Assembly: GCA_010084195.1 (NCBI GenBank)
Contig: RGPS01000001.1
Coordinates: forward strand, 1-64,000
Length of the DNA stretch: 64,000 nt
Reading direction: 5' to 3'
From: Terriglobia bacterium
GTDB lineage: Bacteria > Acidobacteriota > Terriglobia > Bryobacterales > Bryobacteraceae
Shown here one piece after another: positions 50,428-61,199 of the stretch; the first letter of the stretch is position 1, and each line of letters opens with the position of its first letter. Made by a program: the position numbers and the translations under genes. Under the pieces are notes generated by a model. The model was given only the letters and a program-made list of their open reading frames with translations. It did no database searches and was not told the origin of the DNA.

Positions 50428-51005
50428 AGGACTTTGTAGTAGCTTTCGCCGGCACAGGCCCGGCAAAGGAGTTGGCCGTCCCGTTCCACGAAGCGTTCGA
50501 AATTGATACCTTCGGCGCACTGGGTGCAGGTGCGCTTCGGCCCCTTGTAGCCCGGGAAATCCTCCGGACCCAGCACCACCTCCACCCATTGATGGCTGAA
50601 CAGGTCTGCAACCGGCATTTCCCGATAGGCCTGCATTTGCTGCTGATTGCGGGGCTCAACGTGGGGATAGAGAACCCGTGCCAGGTCTTTAGACGATTCG
50701 AGGGCGGCCACCCGAACTGCCCGGTTGTCCCGAAGATCGATGAAGGTGGCGGCCACCTTCCCGAAGTCTCGGAATTTGAGGGCACGTTTGCCGAGACGGC
50801 AGCCGGTGACAACAGAAATCGCGTCGGTGACGCACCGGTCGATTTCGACGAACGTGACCAGGCGTTTGCGGTCAGCTCCGCGCGGGTCGGTGATTTCGAG
50901 CAGGGATAATCCATGGAGGGCCATTCTCAGGCCGAGAATCTGGCCGGCGCAGAGGTGTCCGTGGGCCTCGGCGGCGAGGGCTTCGTACTCTGAAAATGGC
51001 CTCAT
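50424..51005 (-). CDS. FmdE-family protein (formylmethanofuran dehydrogenase subunit E-like)
   Basis: 193 residues. The family begins with HGHLCAGQILGLRMA, whose His and Cys are conserved, then FVEIDRCVTDAISVVTGCRLGKRALKFRDFGKVAATFIDL. It ends in a zinc-ribbon (CTQCAEGINFERFVERDGQLLCRACAGE, CxxC..CxxC). FmdE proteins occur far beyond methanogens and seem to serve molybdenum or tungsten formate/formyl-type enzymes; the bacterial role is unclear. It overlaps both neighbours by 4 nt, so it is coupled to a ThiE-like protein and a flippase-like protein. Confidence 0.88.
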   Translation of the reverse strand: MRPFSEYEALAAEAHGHLCAGQILGLRMALHGLSLLEITDPRGADRKRLVTFVEIDRCVTDAISVVTGCRLGKRALKFRDFGKVAATFIDLRDNRAVRVAALESSKDLARVLYPHVEPRNQQQMQAYREMPVADLFSHQWVEVVLGPEDFPGYKGPKRTCTQCAEGINFERFVERDGQLLCRACAGESYYKVL

Positions 51006-52015
51006 GCGTCCAACTGCCCGGTACGGTGGGCCTGATTGGCCTGGCGCTTCAGATCAGTGAAACTGAATCCGGCGGATGCGATCGCGATAGCTCCGCCGAG
51101 GGCCAAAGGCAGGGTCTGGAGCAGGAACATGATTTCGGCCAGGATTTGGGCATCGGGCGTCTCCGTAAACAGGCGCTGCAGGCCATAAACGACAGCGGCC
51201 TGAAAGGCCCCGAGGTTGGCCGGGGCATTCGGCATGAGGGTGCCGACGGATCTTACGACGACCAGGAAGGCCATCGCACTGAAGGAAAACTCGAAGGCGT
51301 CCGCACGTGCAATCGCCCAGACGGCGAAGATCTGGAGAGCCCAGTACAAACTGCTGAGGGCCATGGCGCGACCGAGTGCGTTCCAGTGACCCAACTGATG
51401 AATTTGTTCCAGAAGCTGGCTGAAACGGGCGGCCCAGCCCTTGCCGCTGACCAGTTTGTTGGCATGTTGCCGCCGAAACAGGGCCCAGGTGAGAAGGCAA
51501 CCCAATGCCACCATGGAACTGCCGAAGATCCACATAACGCGGTTGACCGCAACGTGGGTGGGGATCTGCCAGGTAACCAGGAGGTAGAGGATCACCATCC
51601 ACAAGCCATCCATCAGGCGCACGATGAGATCTGAGGTGAGAGTCAGGGAGAGTGGAATGCTGGTCTTGTAGGACAGCAGGAAGCAGCGGATGATTTCACC
51701 GGCGCGAGCAGGCAGGAAGTCGTTGGCGAACAAACCCACGTAGACAGCCTGAATACACTTCGTCAAAGGGGGCTTGCCGACGGGGCCGAGGATAACGGCC
51801 CAGCGCCAGGCCTCGACGACATAGATCAGGAACTCAACCGCGACCGCGAGCGCAACCCAGCGCCAATCGAGATTGCGGATATGTTCGCCGAGCTGCGCGA
51901 AAGGGAAGCGAAAGAGGACCCAGGCAAGGGATGCGGCCCCAATGGCATAGCCGATTACGGGTACCAGCCAGCCAGGGAGCCTCTGCCAGAAAGGCGGTTT
52001 CTCAGAGGTGGACAT
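51002..52015 (-). CDS. Flippase-like integral membrane protein (LPG synthase TM-domain family)
   Basis: 337 residues from ATG 52015. About eight membrane helices. The lysylphosphatidylglycerol-synthase transmembrane family signature is seen in GLFANDFLPARAGEIIRCFLL and SLTSDLIVRLMDGLWMVIL, plus VVRSVGTLMPNAPANLGAFQAAVVYGL near the end. The family is thought to move lipids or lipid-linked glycans. It lacks the soluble LPG synthase domain. Overlap with FmdE suggests one operon. Confidence 0.85.
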   Translation of the reverse strand: MSTSEKPPFWQRLPGWLVPVIGYAIGAASLAWVLFRFPFAQLGEHIRNLDWRWVALAVAVEFLIYVVEAWRWAVILGPVGKPPLTKCIQAVYVGLFANDFLPARAGEIIRCFLLSYKTSIPLSLTLTSDLIVRLMDGLWMVILYLLVTWQIPTHVAVNRVMWIFGSSMVALGCLLTWALFRRQHANKLVSGKGWAARFSQLLEQIHQLGHWNALGRAMALSSLYWALQIFAVWAIARADAFEFSFSAMAFLVVVRSVGTLMPNAPANLGAFQAAVVYGLQRLFTETPDAQILAEIMFLLQTLPLALGGAIAIASAGFSFTDLKRQANQAHRTGQLDA

Positions 52016-52115
52016 GGCCTGCGGCGCGGGGGGACGGCTCAAGATGCCTTCATGATAGCGCCTCATTTTCGGTATTCACTTGCAAAGTCGGCTCCAGCCT
52101 GAGAGGATAATTACC

Positions 52116-53417
52116 TTGAACCTGATACTACTTGCATTCGGGGCTGTGGCCCTTCTCCTGTTTCTGATTATTGTGATGAGGATGCATGCCTTCCTGGCGA
52201 TGCTGATCTCGGCTTTCGCCATGGGGCTGGCCGCCCACATGTCCCCGGCTGTAGTCCTGAAGTCGATCCAGGCCGGATTTGGGGATGCCTTGAGTTCCAT
52301 CACGGTGGTGCTGGGGCTGGGGGCCATGATCGGTGCCTATCTGGAACATTCCGGTGGAGGCAGGGCTTTGGCGGACTGGCTGATTGCGAAGTTCGGTCAG
52401 GAAAAGGCTGTCTGGGCGATCATGCTCGCGGGTTTCCTGGTGGGCTTGCCGATATTTTTTGAAGTCGGTTTCATCATCATGGTGCCGCTGGTTTACAGCC
52501 TGGCGAGGGAAGGGAAGAAGTCGCTGCTGGTCTATGGTCTGGCCGTCGCGGCGCCTTTGACGATTCTGCACTCGCTGGTTCCGCCTCACCCCGCACCTGC
52601 CGCCGCCGCGCAATTGCTGGGGATCGATTTTGGGGCCGCAATTCTCTACGGAACGCTGCTTTCTGTTCCGATGACGCTCATCAGCGGCATGTGGTACGGC
52701 CAGTGGATTGGTAAGCGCCTCAACGTGCCGCTGCCGGCCGCAGCGCTGGAGCTTCCTGTGGAACAGGGGGGGACTCCTCCGGCGGTATTCGGCGTAGCGC
52801 TGCTGCTTGTGTTGCCGGTGCTTCTGATTGGTTGTGGCACGATTTGGCCGAAGGTTCCGGCTATGGTGCTGATCGGGCATCCATTCTCAGCGCTGCTGAT
52901 TACCTTGCTGGCGTCGATGCTGTTGCTGGGCACGGCACGCGGGCTGTCGATGCAGAAGATTACCGATTTGGCAAATAAGGCCGTGGGCCCTACGGCGTCG
53001 CTGCTGCTGATTATGGGAGCGGGTGGCGGCCTGAAGCAGATCATCGTCGATTCCGGGGCCGGAGCGATGGCCGGAAAGATGATGGCCGAAGCGCATATTT
53101 CACCGCTTTGGGCTGCGTTCCTGATGGCTGCAGTTTTGCGTGTGGCGCAGGGGTCGGCGACGGTGTCGATCATTACGGCTGCGGGGATTATTGCGCCAAT
53201 TGTGAAGGGTATGCCGGGGCTTCGTCCGGAGCTGTTGTTCCTGGCGCTTTGTTGCGGCGGGACAGGACCGTCCCTGGTGAACGATGCCGGTTTCTGGATT
53301 GTGAACCAGTACTACGGCCTGACCGTTTCGCAGACCTTCAAGGCCTGGACCGGGATGAAGATGATTTCCGCCGTGGTAGGGTTCGGGATTGTGCTGCTGC
53401 TTGATGCGTTTCTGTAG
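52116..53417 (+). CDS. GntP-family gluconate:H+ symporter-like permease
   Basis: 433 residues from TTG 52116, which has AGAGG upstream; the track start TTG 52080 lies before the ribosome-binding site. About 12 helices. Family blocks: MRMHAFLAMLISAFAMGLAA, SSITVVLGLGAMIGAYLEHSGGGRALADWLI, FEVGFIIMVPLVYSLARE, LHSLVPPHPAPAAAA, and VAQGSATVSIITAAGIIAP. It would take up gluconate or related sugar acids. A DUF2891 gene follows 5 nt later. Confidence 0.93.
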   Translation: MNLILLAFGAVALLLFLIIVMRMHAFLAMLISAFAMGLAAHMSPAVVLKSIQAGFGDALSSITVVLGLGAMIGAYLEHSGGGRALADWLIAKFGQEKAVWAIMLAGFLVGLPIFFEVGFIIMVPLVYSLAREGKKSLLVYGLAVAAPLTILHSLVPPHPAPAAAAQLLGIDFGAAILYGTLLSVPMTLISGMWYGQWIGKRLNVPLPAAALELPVEQGGTPPAVFGVALLLVLPVLLIGCGTIWPKVPAMVLIGHPFSALLITLLASMLLLGTARGLSMQKITDLANKAVGPTASLLLIMGAGGGLKQIIVDSGAGAMAGKMMAEAHISPLWAAFLMAAVLRVAQGSATVSIITAAGIIAPIVKGMPGLRPELLFLALCCGGTGPSLVNDAGFWIVNQYYGLTVSQTFKAWTGMKMISAVVGFGIVLLLDAFL

Positions 53418-53422
53418 ACCGC

Positions 53423-54472
53423 ATGCGGCTACCTGCTGTAGTACTTCTGACGGCCCTGTCTTTGGCAGCACAGACTGGTTTTGATGCTAAACAGGCTGAT
53501 CGCTTCGCTCAATTCGCGCTCGATTGTGTTCACAAGCAGTATCCGAACAAGATTGCGCATTCGCTCAATTCCGATGCGGACGTGAAGCCGCCCCGGGAGC
53601 TGACTCCGGCGTTTTATGGGTGTTATGACTGGCATTCGTCGGTGCATGGACACTGGCTTCTGGTGCGGTCGCTTCGGCTGTTTCCGGGTGGGGCCTTTGC
53701 GCCTGCCGCGCGCGCCGCTTTGGGGCAGAGCCTGACACCCGGGAATATCGCGAGGGAAGTTGACTACCTGGTGGCCGAGGGTCGGAGTTCGTTCGAGCGT
53801 CCCTACGGGTTGGGCTGGCTGCTGCAGTTATCTGCGGAGTTGAAGGAATGGGATGATCCCGAGGCTCGTAAATGGCATGGAGCGCTGGAGCCTCTTGCGA
53901 AAGCCGCCGTGGCACGTGTTTCCGCGTGGCTTCCAAAGTTGCAGCACCCCGTACGCACCGGCGAGCATAACAACACGGCATTCGGTCTGGGCCTGATGCT
54001 GGACTACGCCCGAAGCAGCGGCGAAGCAGAATTCGGCAAGTTGTTGGCGGGCCGAGTCCGTGACTACTACCTGAAAGACCGCGCGTGTCCCATCACCTAT
54101 GAGCCTTCGGGCGAGGACTTTGTGTCACCCTGTCTGGCGGAAGCAGACGTGATGCGGCGGGTTTTGTCGAAGGCTGAGTTTGTGGTCTGGTTTCGTGCGT
54201 TCCTGCGGCACATACCGCTGGAGCCAACTCCGGTCTCGGACTTTAGCGATGGCAAGTTGGGCCACCTCGCCGGGCTGAATCTGAGCCGTGCCTGGATGCT
54301 GGAAGGCATCGTATCCGTGCTGGGTTCCGGCGGTGACAGAAGTCGAATGCTGGAACTTTCGGGACGGCTGCGAGCAACTGGTCTGGAGAGTATTCGCAGC
54401 GAGCAATACGAAGGTGGTCACTGGCTGGGTAGTTTTGCGGTTTACCTGGTTAGTGGTCGTGGGCTGAATTAG
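53423..54472 (+). CDS. Exported DUF2891-family protein
   Basis: 349 residues with signal MRLPAVVLLTALSLAAQ. Family features include an all-alpha barrel of the (alpha/alpha)6 kind: YGCYDWHSSVHGHWLL, RPYGLGWLLQLSAELKEW, RTGEHNNTAFGLGLMLDYAR, EPSGEDFVSPCLAEADVMRRVL and LNLSRAWMLEGI. The His/Asp/Glu pattern suggests glycoside-hydrolase-like chemistry, but no activity is established for the family. It is coupled to the GntP permease, so a role in sugar-acid or oligosaccharide use is plausible. Its end overlaps the convergent transglutaminase gene by 23 nt. Confidence 0.85.
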   Translation: MRLPAVVLLTALSLAAQTGFDAKQADRFAQFALDCVHKQYPNKIAHSLNSDADVKPPRELTPAFYGCYDWHSSVHGHWLLVRSLRLFPGGAFAPAARAALGQSLTPGNIAREVDYLVAEGRSSFERPYGLGWLLQLSAELKEWDDPEARKWHGALEPLAKAAVARVSAWLPKLQHPVRTGEHNNTAFGLGLMLDYARSSGEAEFGKLLAGRVRDYYLKDRACPITYEPSGEDFVSPCLAEADVMRRVLSKAEFVVWFRAFLRHIPLEPTPVSDFSDGKLGHLAGLNLSRAWMLEGIVSVLGSGGDRSRMLELSGRLRATGLESIRSEQYEGGHWLGSFAVYLVSGRGLN

Positions 54473-56522
54473 GCTGGTTCCAGGTTCGTAACATTCCGGC
54501 CAACTGCGCTATTGCCTTTGGATCTCTGCCGTAGCGGGCCTCATTATACGTACACGTGAACGCGACGACCCTTTGGTCGGCTATAGATGCGGCCAGTTCG
54601 GCCGGAGTTGCGGTGGGAGGCCTGCTGATCTTCGCTTTGCGGAGCATCAACTCGTAGAGCCGGGCTGCGTCGTGGCTGGAAGTTTGACCTGCGGCTACTT
54701 TGCGGAGCCAGAAGTAGTTGCGTACCGTGCTCCACAGCCAGCGGAGGTTCCATAGCAGCAGCCCCAGACCAGCGAGGCCGCAGATCCACGCCCAGTGCTC
54801 GCGGACGAAGTCGAGGGGATGGATTGCGGGGGCTGTCCGGGGCCCTTGTCGAGTGGTGCGGAGGAAACTTTCAAGGCGGGCTGCGAGCGTTGCCTGGTGG
54901 CCGAGGTCATAGGTCAGAACCCACTGCTGCCAGACTGAATCCGCTGCATCCAGATACATGTTCAGGCGGCTGAGGATACCGGATTCCTTTGCGAGCGTGG
55001 AAGGCGTGGGGTCGAAGGTCACCCAGCCCTGGTCTCCGAACCAGCCTTCTACCCAGGCGTGGGCGTCGGAAGCCCGGATCACATTCAGACCGGACACCGG
55101 ATTAAAATAGCCGCTTTGGAAGCCCGTCACCACGCGGGCCGGAATTCCCGAGGAGCGCAACATCACGGCCATGGCGGAGGCGAAGTACTCGCAGTAGCCC
55201 TTCTTGTCGATAAACAGAAAGCGGGAGAGTGGATCGCGGCCACGTAGAACCGGGGTTTCCAGGCTGTATTGGAAGTCCCGGCGAAGATGCGATTCGATGC
55301 GCCGGACGCGCTCCAGAGTGGTACCCTCGCCCCCCCATTCACGGGCAAGCGCGGGGATCCGGATATCGATTGGTGGCACAGCCAGATTGCGATTGCGCTC
55401 ACGGTCGGTGAGGGCTTCCGGGAGGGGTTGCGCCAGCAAGGACGAGACTTCGTAGTGTAGTGTGTCGTTGCCTGGGGGGACGGCCTGCCAGTTATTGCCG
55501 GAACGGCGTATCAGGCGCTGCGAGGGTGGTGCCTGGCCGGGCAGGGTGATGTATTCGGGAATGCCTGCAATGAAGAGCGTCCCGTTGGAAGAAGCAGTGG
55601 AATCCACACGATAGAGAAGCCTGCGGCCATCGCGACGCGAACGCTGGGTGCGGTCGGCAACTTCCGCCATGCCGTTGATGAAAGGAATCGGCTCCGGGGC
55701 CATAGGGGAGGGCTCAAACCAGCGACTTCCGTCAAAGCGACTGAGCGTGGCACCCCGCCATTTCATGTTGAGGGGCAGCGGCCGGCCATAGGTCTGGACG
55801 TGGATTACGGCGCGGTTGTCCTTGCTGATGGCCCCGAAAGTTCCGAGGTCGATCACGCTGGAGAAGCCTGTGAGACGGGCTGTGCCGGGGAAGAGAACGG
55901 CGGCGGCGCGCGCGGTTCGGGGCACGATGAGGAAGAAGACGCCGGTGATGAGCAGGACTCCAAGTACGGCGATACCGGCGATTCCCGCAAGTTTCCAGGG
56001 CAGGCCAGATGGCGGAGAGGCTACCAGCGTGGTTCGCAGGAGACCGCGGCGAACTTCACTGCTGGTGAAGACGGCAACGGCGAAGAAGAGGGCGAGGACG
56101 AGCCAGATCAGGAAGCTGGAGTGCCAGGAGAGCAGCGCAGCGGCCACGAGTTCCACGAAGGCCACGAGGCCGGTATAGGAGAGGTCCCTGTCGCTGCGCC
56201 CGGTCAGGATTTTCACGGCCGCGAGAAAGCAGACACCGTGGATGGTGGCGGTGAAGAAATCGCGGGAGATCCAGAGGAAATCGACGGGGTAGAAGAGGAC
56301 GTAGGCGAGGGCGGCCAGAGAGACAGCACGTTGGGGGATCTCGAATTTGAGCCAGCCGCACAGAACGCAGGTGCGGGCGAGGAGGGCCGCACAGGTAAAG
56401 GTGATGGTTGCGGCATCCAGTCGCCCGGTACCGGCAAGGGCGAAGAAGCCGGTGGCGACGAGACCCAGCAGGGCGAACTGGAAGTAGCGGTCGACGAAGC
56501 GGAGGACCGATGAGGGGGCCAC
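54450..56522 (-). CDS. TgpA-like membrane transglutaminase (DUF3488/DUF4129-type)
   Basis: 690 residues. Five to six N-terminal helices (1-210) precede a periplasmic transglutaminase domain with its triad: Cys in FIDKKGYCEYFASAMAVMLR, His in ASDAHAWVEGWFGDQ, Asp in VTFDPTPS. A further membrane helix follows (residues about 580-600, WAWICGLAGLGLLLWNLRW). A C-terminal cytoplasmic DUF4129-type tail ends the protein. In Pseudomonas TgpA is essential, but the role in acidobacteria is unknown. Here it is not followed by the usual MoxR/DUF58 partners. Confidence 0.9.
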   Translation of the reverse strand: MAPSSVLRFVDRYFQFALLGLVATGFFALAGTGRLDAATITFTCAALLARTCVLCGWLKFEIPQRAVSLAALAYVLFYPVDFLWISRDFFTATIHGVCFLAAVKILTGRSDRDLSYTGLVAFVELVAAALLSWHSSFLIWLVLALFFAVAVFTSSEVRRGLLRTTLVASPPSGLPWKLAGIAGIAVLGVLLITGVFFLIVPRTARAAAVLFPGTARLTGFSSVIDLGTFGAISKDNRAVIHVQTYGRPLPLNMKWRGATLSRFDGSRWFEPSPMAPEPIPFINGMAEVADRTQRSRRDGRRLLYRVDSTASSNGTLFIAGIPEYITLPGQAPPSQRLIRRSGNNWQAVPPGNDTLHYEVSSLLAQPLPEALTDRERNRNLAVPPIDIRIPALAREWGGEGTTLERVRRIESHLRRDFQYSLETPVLRGRDPLSRFLFIDKKGYCEYFASAMAVMLRSSGIPARVVTGFQSGYFNPVSGLNVIRASDAHAWVEGWFGDQGWVTFDPTPSTLAKESGILSRLNMYLDAADSVWQQWVLTYDLGHQATLAARLESFLRTTRQGPRTAPAIHPLDFVREHWAWICGLAGLGLLLWNLRWLWSTVRNYFWLRKVAAGQTSSHDAARLYELMLRKAKISRPPTATPAELAASIADQRVVAFTCTYNEARYGRDPKAIAQLAGMLRTWNQPNSAHDH

Positions 56523-56576
56523 AGGTTCAGTTTAGCCTTTTGCGAAACGACCACAACGTTTCCGGAGAGGTGAAGT

Positions 56577-57383
56577 GTGCGGTTCTGCATTCTTTTTCTG
56601 ACTTGCCTGCGTTTGGTTGGTCAGACCGGACTTCAATTTGAGGTTGCCTCCATCAAGCCCTCCGGACCGCGGAGTGAGCGTGGGTCCGATGGCGGACCGG
56701 GCAGCCACGATCCCATTCGCTATGTTTTTGGAAGGGCGACCTTGAAGGATCTGATTCTGCCACCGTGGAATTCTGCAGGACTTTCAGGTATCCAGTGCGG
56801 AGTCACTGGAGCGTACAGCGTTTGATGTGAACGCCAGAATTCCTCCGGGTGCGACGAAGGACGATTTCCGGAGCATGTTGCAGCATTTGCTGCGTGATCG
56901 ATTTCAGATGGTTGTACATCGGGAGACGCGGGAGTTTTCCGGTTATGTTCTGGTGAAGACCGGGGCTGCGGGATTGCGGTTTCAGCCGTGGGAGCCTGGT
57001 TCCCTGGCTCCTCCCGCCCAGGACGGATGGCCCGAGCTCCCAGGTGGGCGGTCAGGGCTGGTGCAGCAAAACAGACTTAGTGAGGGTTACGGCGTGGGTC
57101 GGTTGCGAGGCTGGCGACAGCCAATGTCGGCCCTCGTCAAGATGATGAACATGGCCACACAAAGCCCCGTCGTTGACCGAACGGGCTTGAGCGGATTCTT
57201 CAATTTCTCGCTTGAATACACTATGGAGCGGTCAGGTATTCCGCCCGATGTGGGCGCTGAACTGCCCGGGCCACCCTCGGTGTTCGACGCGATTCAACGG
57301 CAACTGGGGTTGAAGTTGAGTGCCGCCAAGGTACCGTTCCCGGTGGTTGTGGTGGACTCGTTCAGCAAAACTCCGAGCGAAAA

Positions 57384-57387
<4 letters not shown>
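56577..57387 (+). pseudogene. TIGR03435-family exported protein, frameshifted near 56758-56767
   Basis: From GTG 56577 (GGAGAGG upstream) the first frame encodes a signal peptide and the family block FEVASIKPSGPRSERG and RATLKDLIL. It then leaves the family and stops at 56825. In the next frame, from about 56767, GILQDFQVSSAESLERTAFDVNARIP continues perfectly with the remaining domain (DDFRSMLQHLLRDRFQMVVHRETREFSGYVLV), and TGLSGFFNFSLEY to the stop at 57387. A net shift of one base in CTGCCACCGTGG explains the break. The family is a hallmark of Solibacter-type acidobacteria; its function is unknown. Confidence 0.85.
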
Positions 57388-59201
<1,814 letters not shown>

Positions 59202-59270
59202 GCGGTAAGATGGGGCTGAACTTCGATTGTCCCATATGTCTCGATTCAGGGAAGTTATTCATTTTTGTTC

Positions 59271-59756
59271 ATGAGCATCCAACAGCGTATTTTCGAAGGT
59301 GAACTCTCGGCAACCGGACTCCGGTTGGCCATTGTGGTGAGCCGTTTTAACAGTTTCATCACAGATCGCCTGCTTGCCGGCGCATTAGATGCAATCCAGC
59401 GTTCGGGGGGCGAGGCTGCGGAAGTCGACATTGTGCGGATACCCGGCGCATGGGAGTTCCCCATCACGGTGCGGGCACTGACGTCGTCGAAAAAACATGA
59501 TGCGATCGTGTGTCTCGGGGCCGTGATTAAGGGCGACACGCCTCACTTTGACTATGTGGCGGGCGAGGCTGCGGGCGGTATCGGAGCTGCTGCTGTGGAT
59601 TCCGGGATCCCGGTTGCTTTTGGTGTGCTGACCACGAATACGCTGGAGCAGGCAATTGACCGTGCCGGAGCGAAGTCCGGCAACAAGGGGTTTGACGCGG
59701 CTATGACTGCTATCGAGATGGCCAACCTGCTGAAAAAATTGCGAGCTGAGGTTTAA
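59271..59756 (+). CDS. ribH: 6,7-dimethyl-8-ribityllumazine synthase
   Basis: Penultimate step of riboflavin synthesis, joining 5-amino-6-ribitylaminouracil with dihydroxybutanone phosphate. 161 residues from ATG 59271. Motifs: [52 protein letters not shown] (catalytic His in PHFD), [20 protein letters not shown] and [17 protein letters not shown]. Its stop overlaps the nusB ATG (TAATGG), the common ribH-nusB operon order. Confidence 0.97.
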   Translation: MSIQQRIFEGELSATGLRLAIVVSRFNSFITDRLLAGALDAIQRSGGEAAEVDIVRIPGAWEFPITVRALTSSKKHDAIVCLGAVIKGDTPHFDYVAGEAAGGIGAAAVDSGIPVAFGVLTTNTLEQAIDRAGAKSGNKGFDAAMTAIEMANLLKKLRAEV

Positions 59757-60199
59757 TGGCCCGTCATCGCGCACGGCAGCAAGCGTTGCAAATGATGTTT
59801 CAGTGGGACGTTCGTCGCACCCCGCCTGAGGAGATTGTGGGAGGGTACTACGGTTCCCTGCTGATCAGCGATGACGAAGAAGCAACGCCACCGCGCGATG
59901 AGTTTGCCGAAGAACTGTTTCGCGGGGTTCTGGCGGATTTGGCGGGGATCGATGAGCGCATCACTCGTCATGCTGCGCATTGGAAGATTGGGCGCATGCC
60001 CGTGGTGGATCGGAATATCCTGCGCATTGCTGTGTACGAGATTCTGACGACGGATACACCTGCAGCGGTGATTATTGATGAAGCGCTGGAGCTGGCGAAG
60101 CGTTTTTCGTCGGATGATTCGGCGCAGTTTGTAAATGGCGTGCTGGACGCGGTTCGGCGGGAAAAAGTGACGTCCGGCATCGAACTGAAGCCCGACTAA
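59756..60199 (+). CDS. nusB: Transcription antitermination factor NusB
   Basis: 147 residues. RNA-binding antitermination and rRNA-processing factor. N-terminal RHRARQQALQMMFQWDVRR and the C-terminal PVVDRNILRIAVYEIL and PAAVIIDEALELAKRFSSDDSAQFVNGVLDAV blocks are diagnostic. Overlaps ribH. The end is duplicated in 11-bp steps across the stop codon. Confidence 0.97.
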   Translation: MARHRARQQALQMMFQWDVRRTPPEEIVGGYYGSLLISDDEEATPPRDEFAEELFRGVLADLAGIDERITRHAAHWKIGRMPVVDRNILRIAVYEILTTDTPAAVIIDEALELAKRFSSDDSAQFVNGVLDAVRREKVTSGIELKPD

Positions 60200-60220
60200 G
60201 GCCGGACCAAGGCAGGACCA
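60188..60220. repeat. Tandem 11-bp repeat across the nusB stop (3 units)
   Basis: Units AAGCCCGACTA, AGGCCGGACCA, AGGCAGGACCA. The nusB ending Lys-Pro-Asp-stop lies in the first unit, and the two later copies are decayed versions. The 11-bp period is about one DNA turn. Confidence 0.75.
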
Positions 60221-60325
60221 GGGCGCGATGGACCCACTGCTGTGGGTACCTTGACTCCGGTTCGCCCGTTCGCTATCCTCGCTTCAACGCCGAACGAAAA
60301 TAAGCAGCCAACCGGGGATGAACGC

Positions 60326-60526
60326 ATGGATGCCTTGCGCATGAATCTGGAACTGATGGGCTACCGGATTGAGGATTCCCGCAGGGAGTTTCGAGAAGAG
60401 ATCGCTGCATCTCGTGAGGAATTCCGTGAACGCAACGACCTGCTGATGAAGGCCATTAGCGACTTGCTGGTTGCCACCGGTGCGATAGCCACTCGGGTTG
60501 AGCGAATCGAGCGGAAAATCGCTTAG
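60326..60526 (+). CDS. Short coiled-coil protein, 66 aa
   Basis: From ATG 60326. The sequence MDALRMNLELMGYRIEDSRR is followed by EFREEIAASREEFRERND, a helical, charged coiled coil, then a hydrophobic helix (LLMKAISDLLVATGAIATRV). Similar small coiled-coil proteins of unknown role are common in soil bacteria. The track's upstream extension to 60242 is possible. It lies between nusB and the convergent nuoB. Confidence 0.5.
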   Translation: MDALRMNLELMGYRIEDSRREFREEIAASREEFRERNDLLMKAISDLLVATGAIATRVERIERKIA

Positions 60527-60539
60527 TACCGGAGGCGGT

Positions 60540-61118
60540 TTACCCGAGGTTGAGAGCTTGGCGGGTGGCACCGTGAGACGCGCCGATCTTTTCCTGCAGC
60601 ATCATGATGGCGTGAATCAACTGCTCGGGGCGGGGCGGGCAACCGGGGACAAATACGTCCACCGGAATTACCTGATTGACCGGGATGAGCGCGTAGTTGT
60701 TGAACACACCCGTTGACGTGGCGCAGGCACCCATGGAGATAACCCACTTCGGTTCCGGCATCTGTTGGTACAGGTGACGCACGACCGGGGCCATCTTGTT
60801 CGAAACGCGGCCTGCGATGAACATCAGATCGCTCTGCCGTGGGGAACCACGGAAGACTTCTGCACCGAAGCGGGAGATGTCGAACCGAGAGGCCGACATC
60901 GACATCATTTCAATTGCACAACATGCCAGACCAAAGGCCATGGGCCAAATGGAGTTCTTTCGGCCCCAGTTGATGACGCTGTCTACAGTCGTCATCACCA
61001 CACCCGACTGCAGGAGTTGCTGGTCGAGGCTTTCGTTGTCAATACGGGCGAAAAGCTCTGCGCCGGTGCTGGCCATCGGGACTGCGAAAGGGGCCGGGGT
61101 CAGAATGTGGTCAGACAT
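60540..61118 (-). CDS. nuoB: NADH-quinone oxidoreductase subunit B (solitary)
   Basis: 192 residues from ATG 61118 ([10 protein letters not shown]). Cluster N2-binding Cys are in [22 protein letters not shown] and [13 protein letters not shown]. The N-terminus has an unusual 30-residue extension rich in Pro, Ala and Thr. No nuoA, nuoC or nuoD gene lies on either side, whereas nuoB usually sits between nuoA and nuoC. It could be the subunit of a partial complex I or a duplicate copy. Divergent from the FAH-family gene. Confidence 0.95.
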   Translation of the reverse strand: MSDHILTPAPFAVPMASTGAELFARIDNESLDQQLLQSGVVMTTVDSVINWGRKNSIWPMAFGLACCAIEMMSMSASRFDISRFGAEVFRGSPRQSDLMFIAGRVSNKMAPVVRHLYQQMPEPKWVISMGACATSTGVFNNYALIPVNQVIPVDVFVPGCPPRPEQLIHAIMMLQEKIGASHGATRQALNLG

Positions 61119-61199
61119 GCACACTATTGTGGCATAGTGCCCCTGATCTTTTAAGGGGTCGTCGGGCGAAGCAGCGTCTTCGATATCCTAGAGGGGCTT

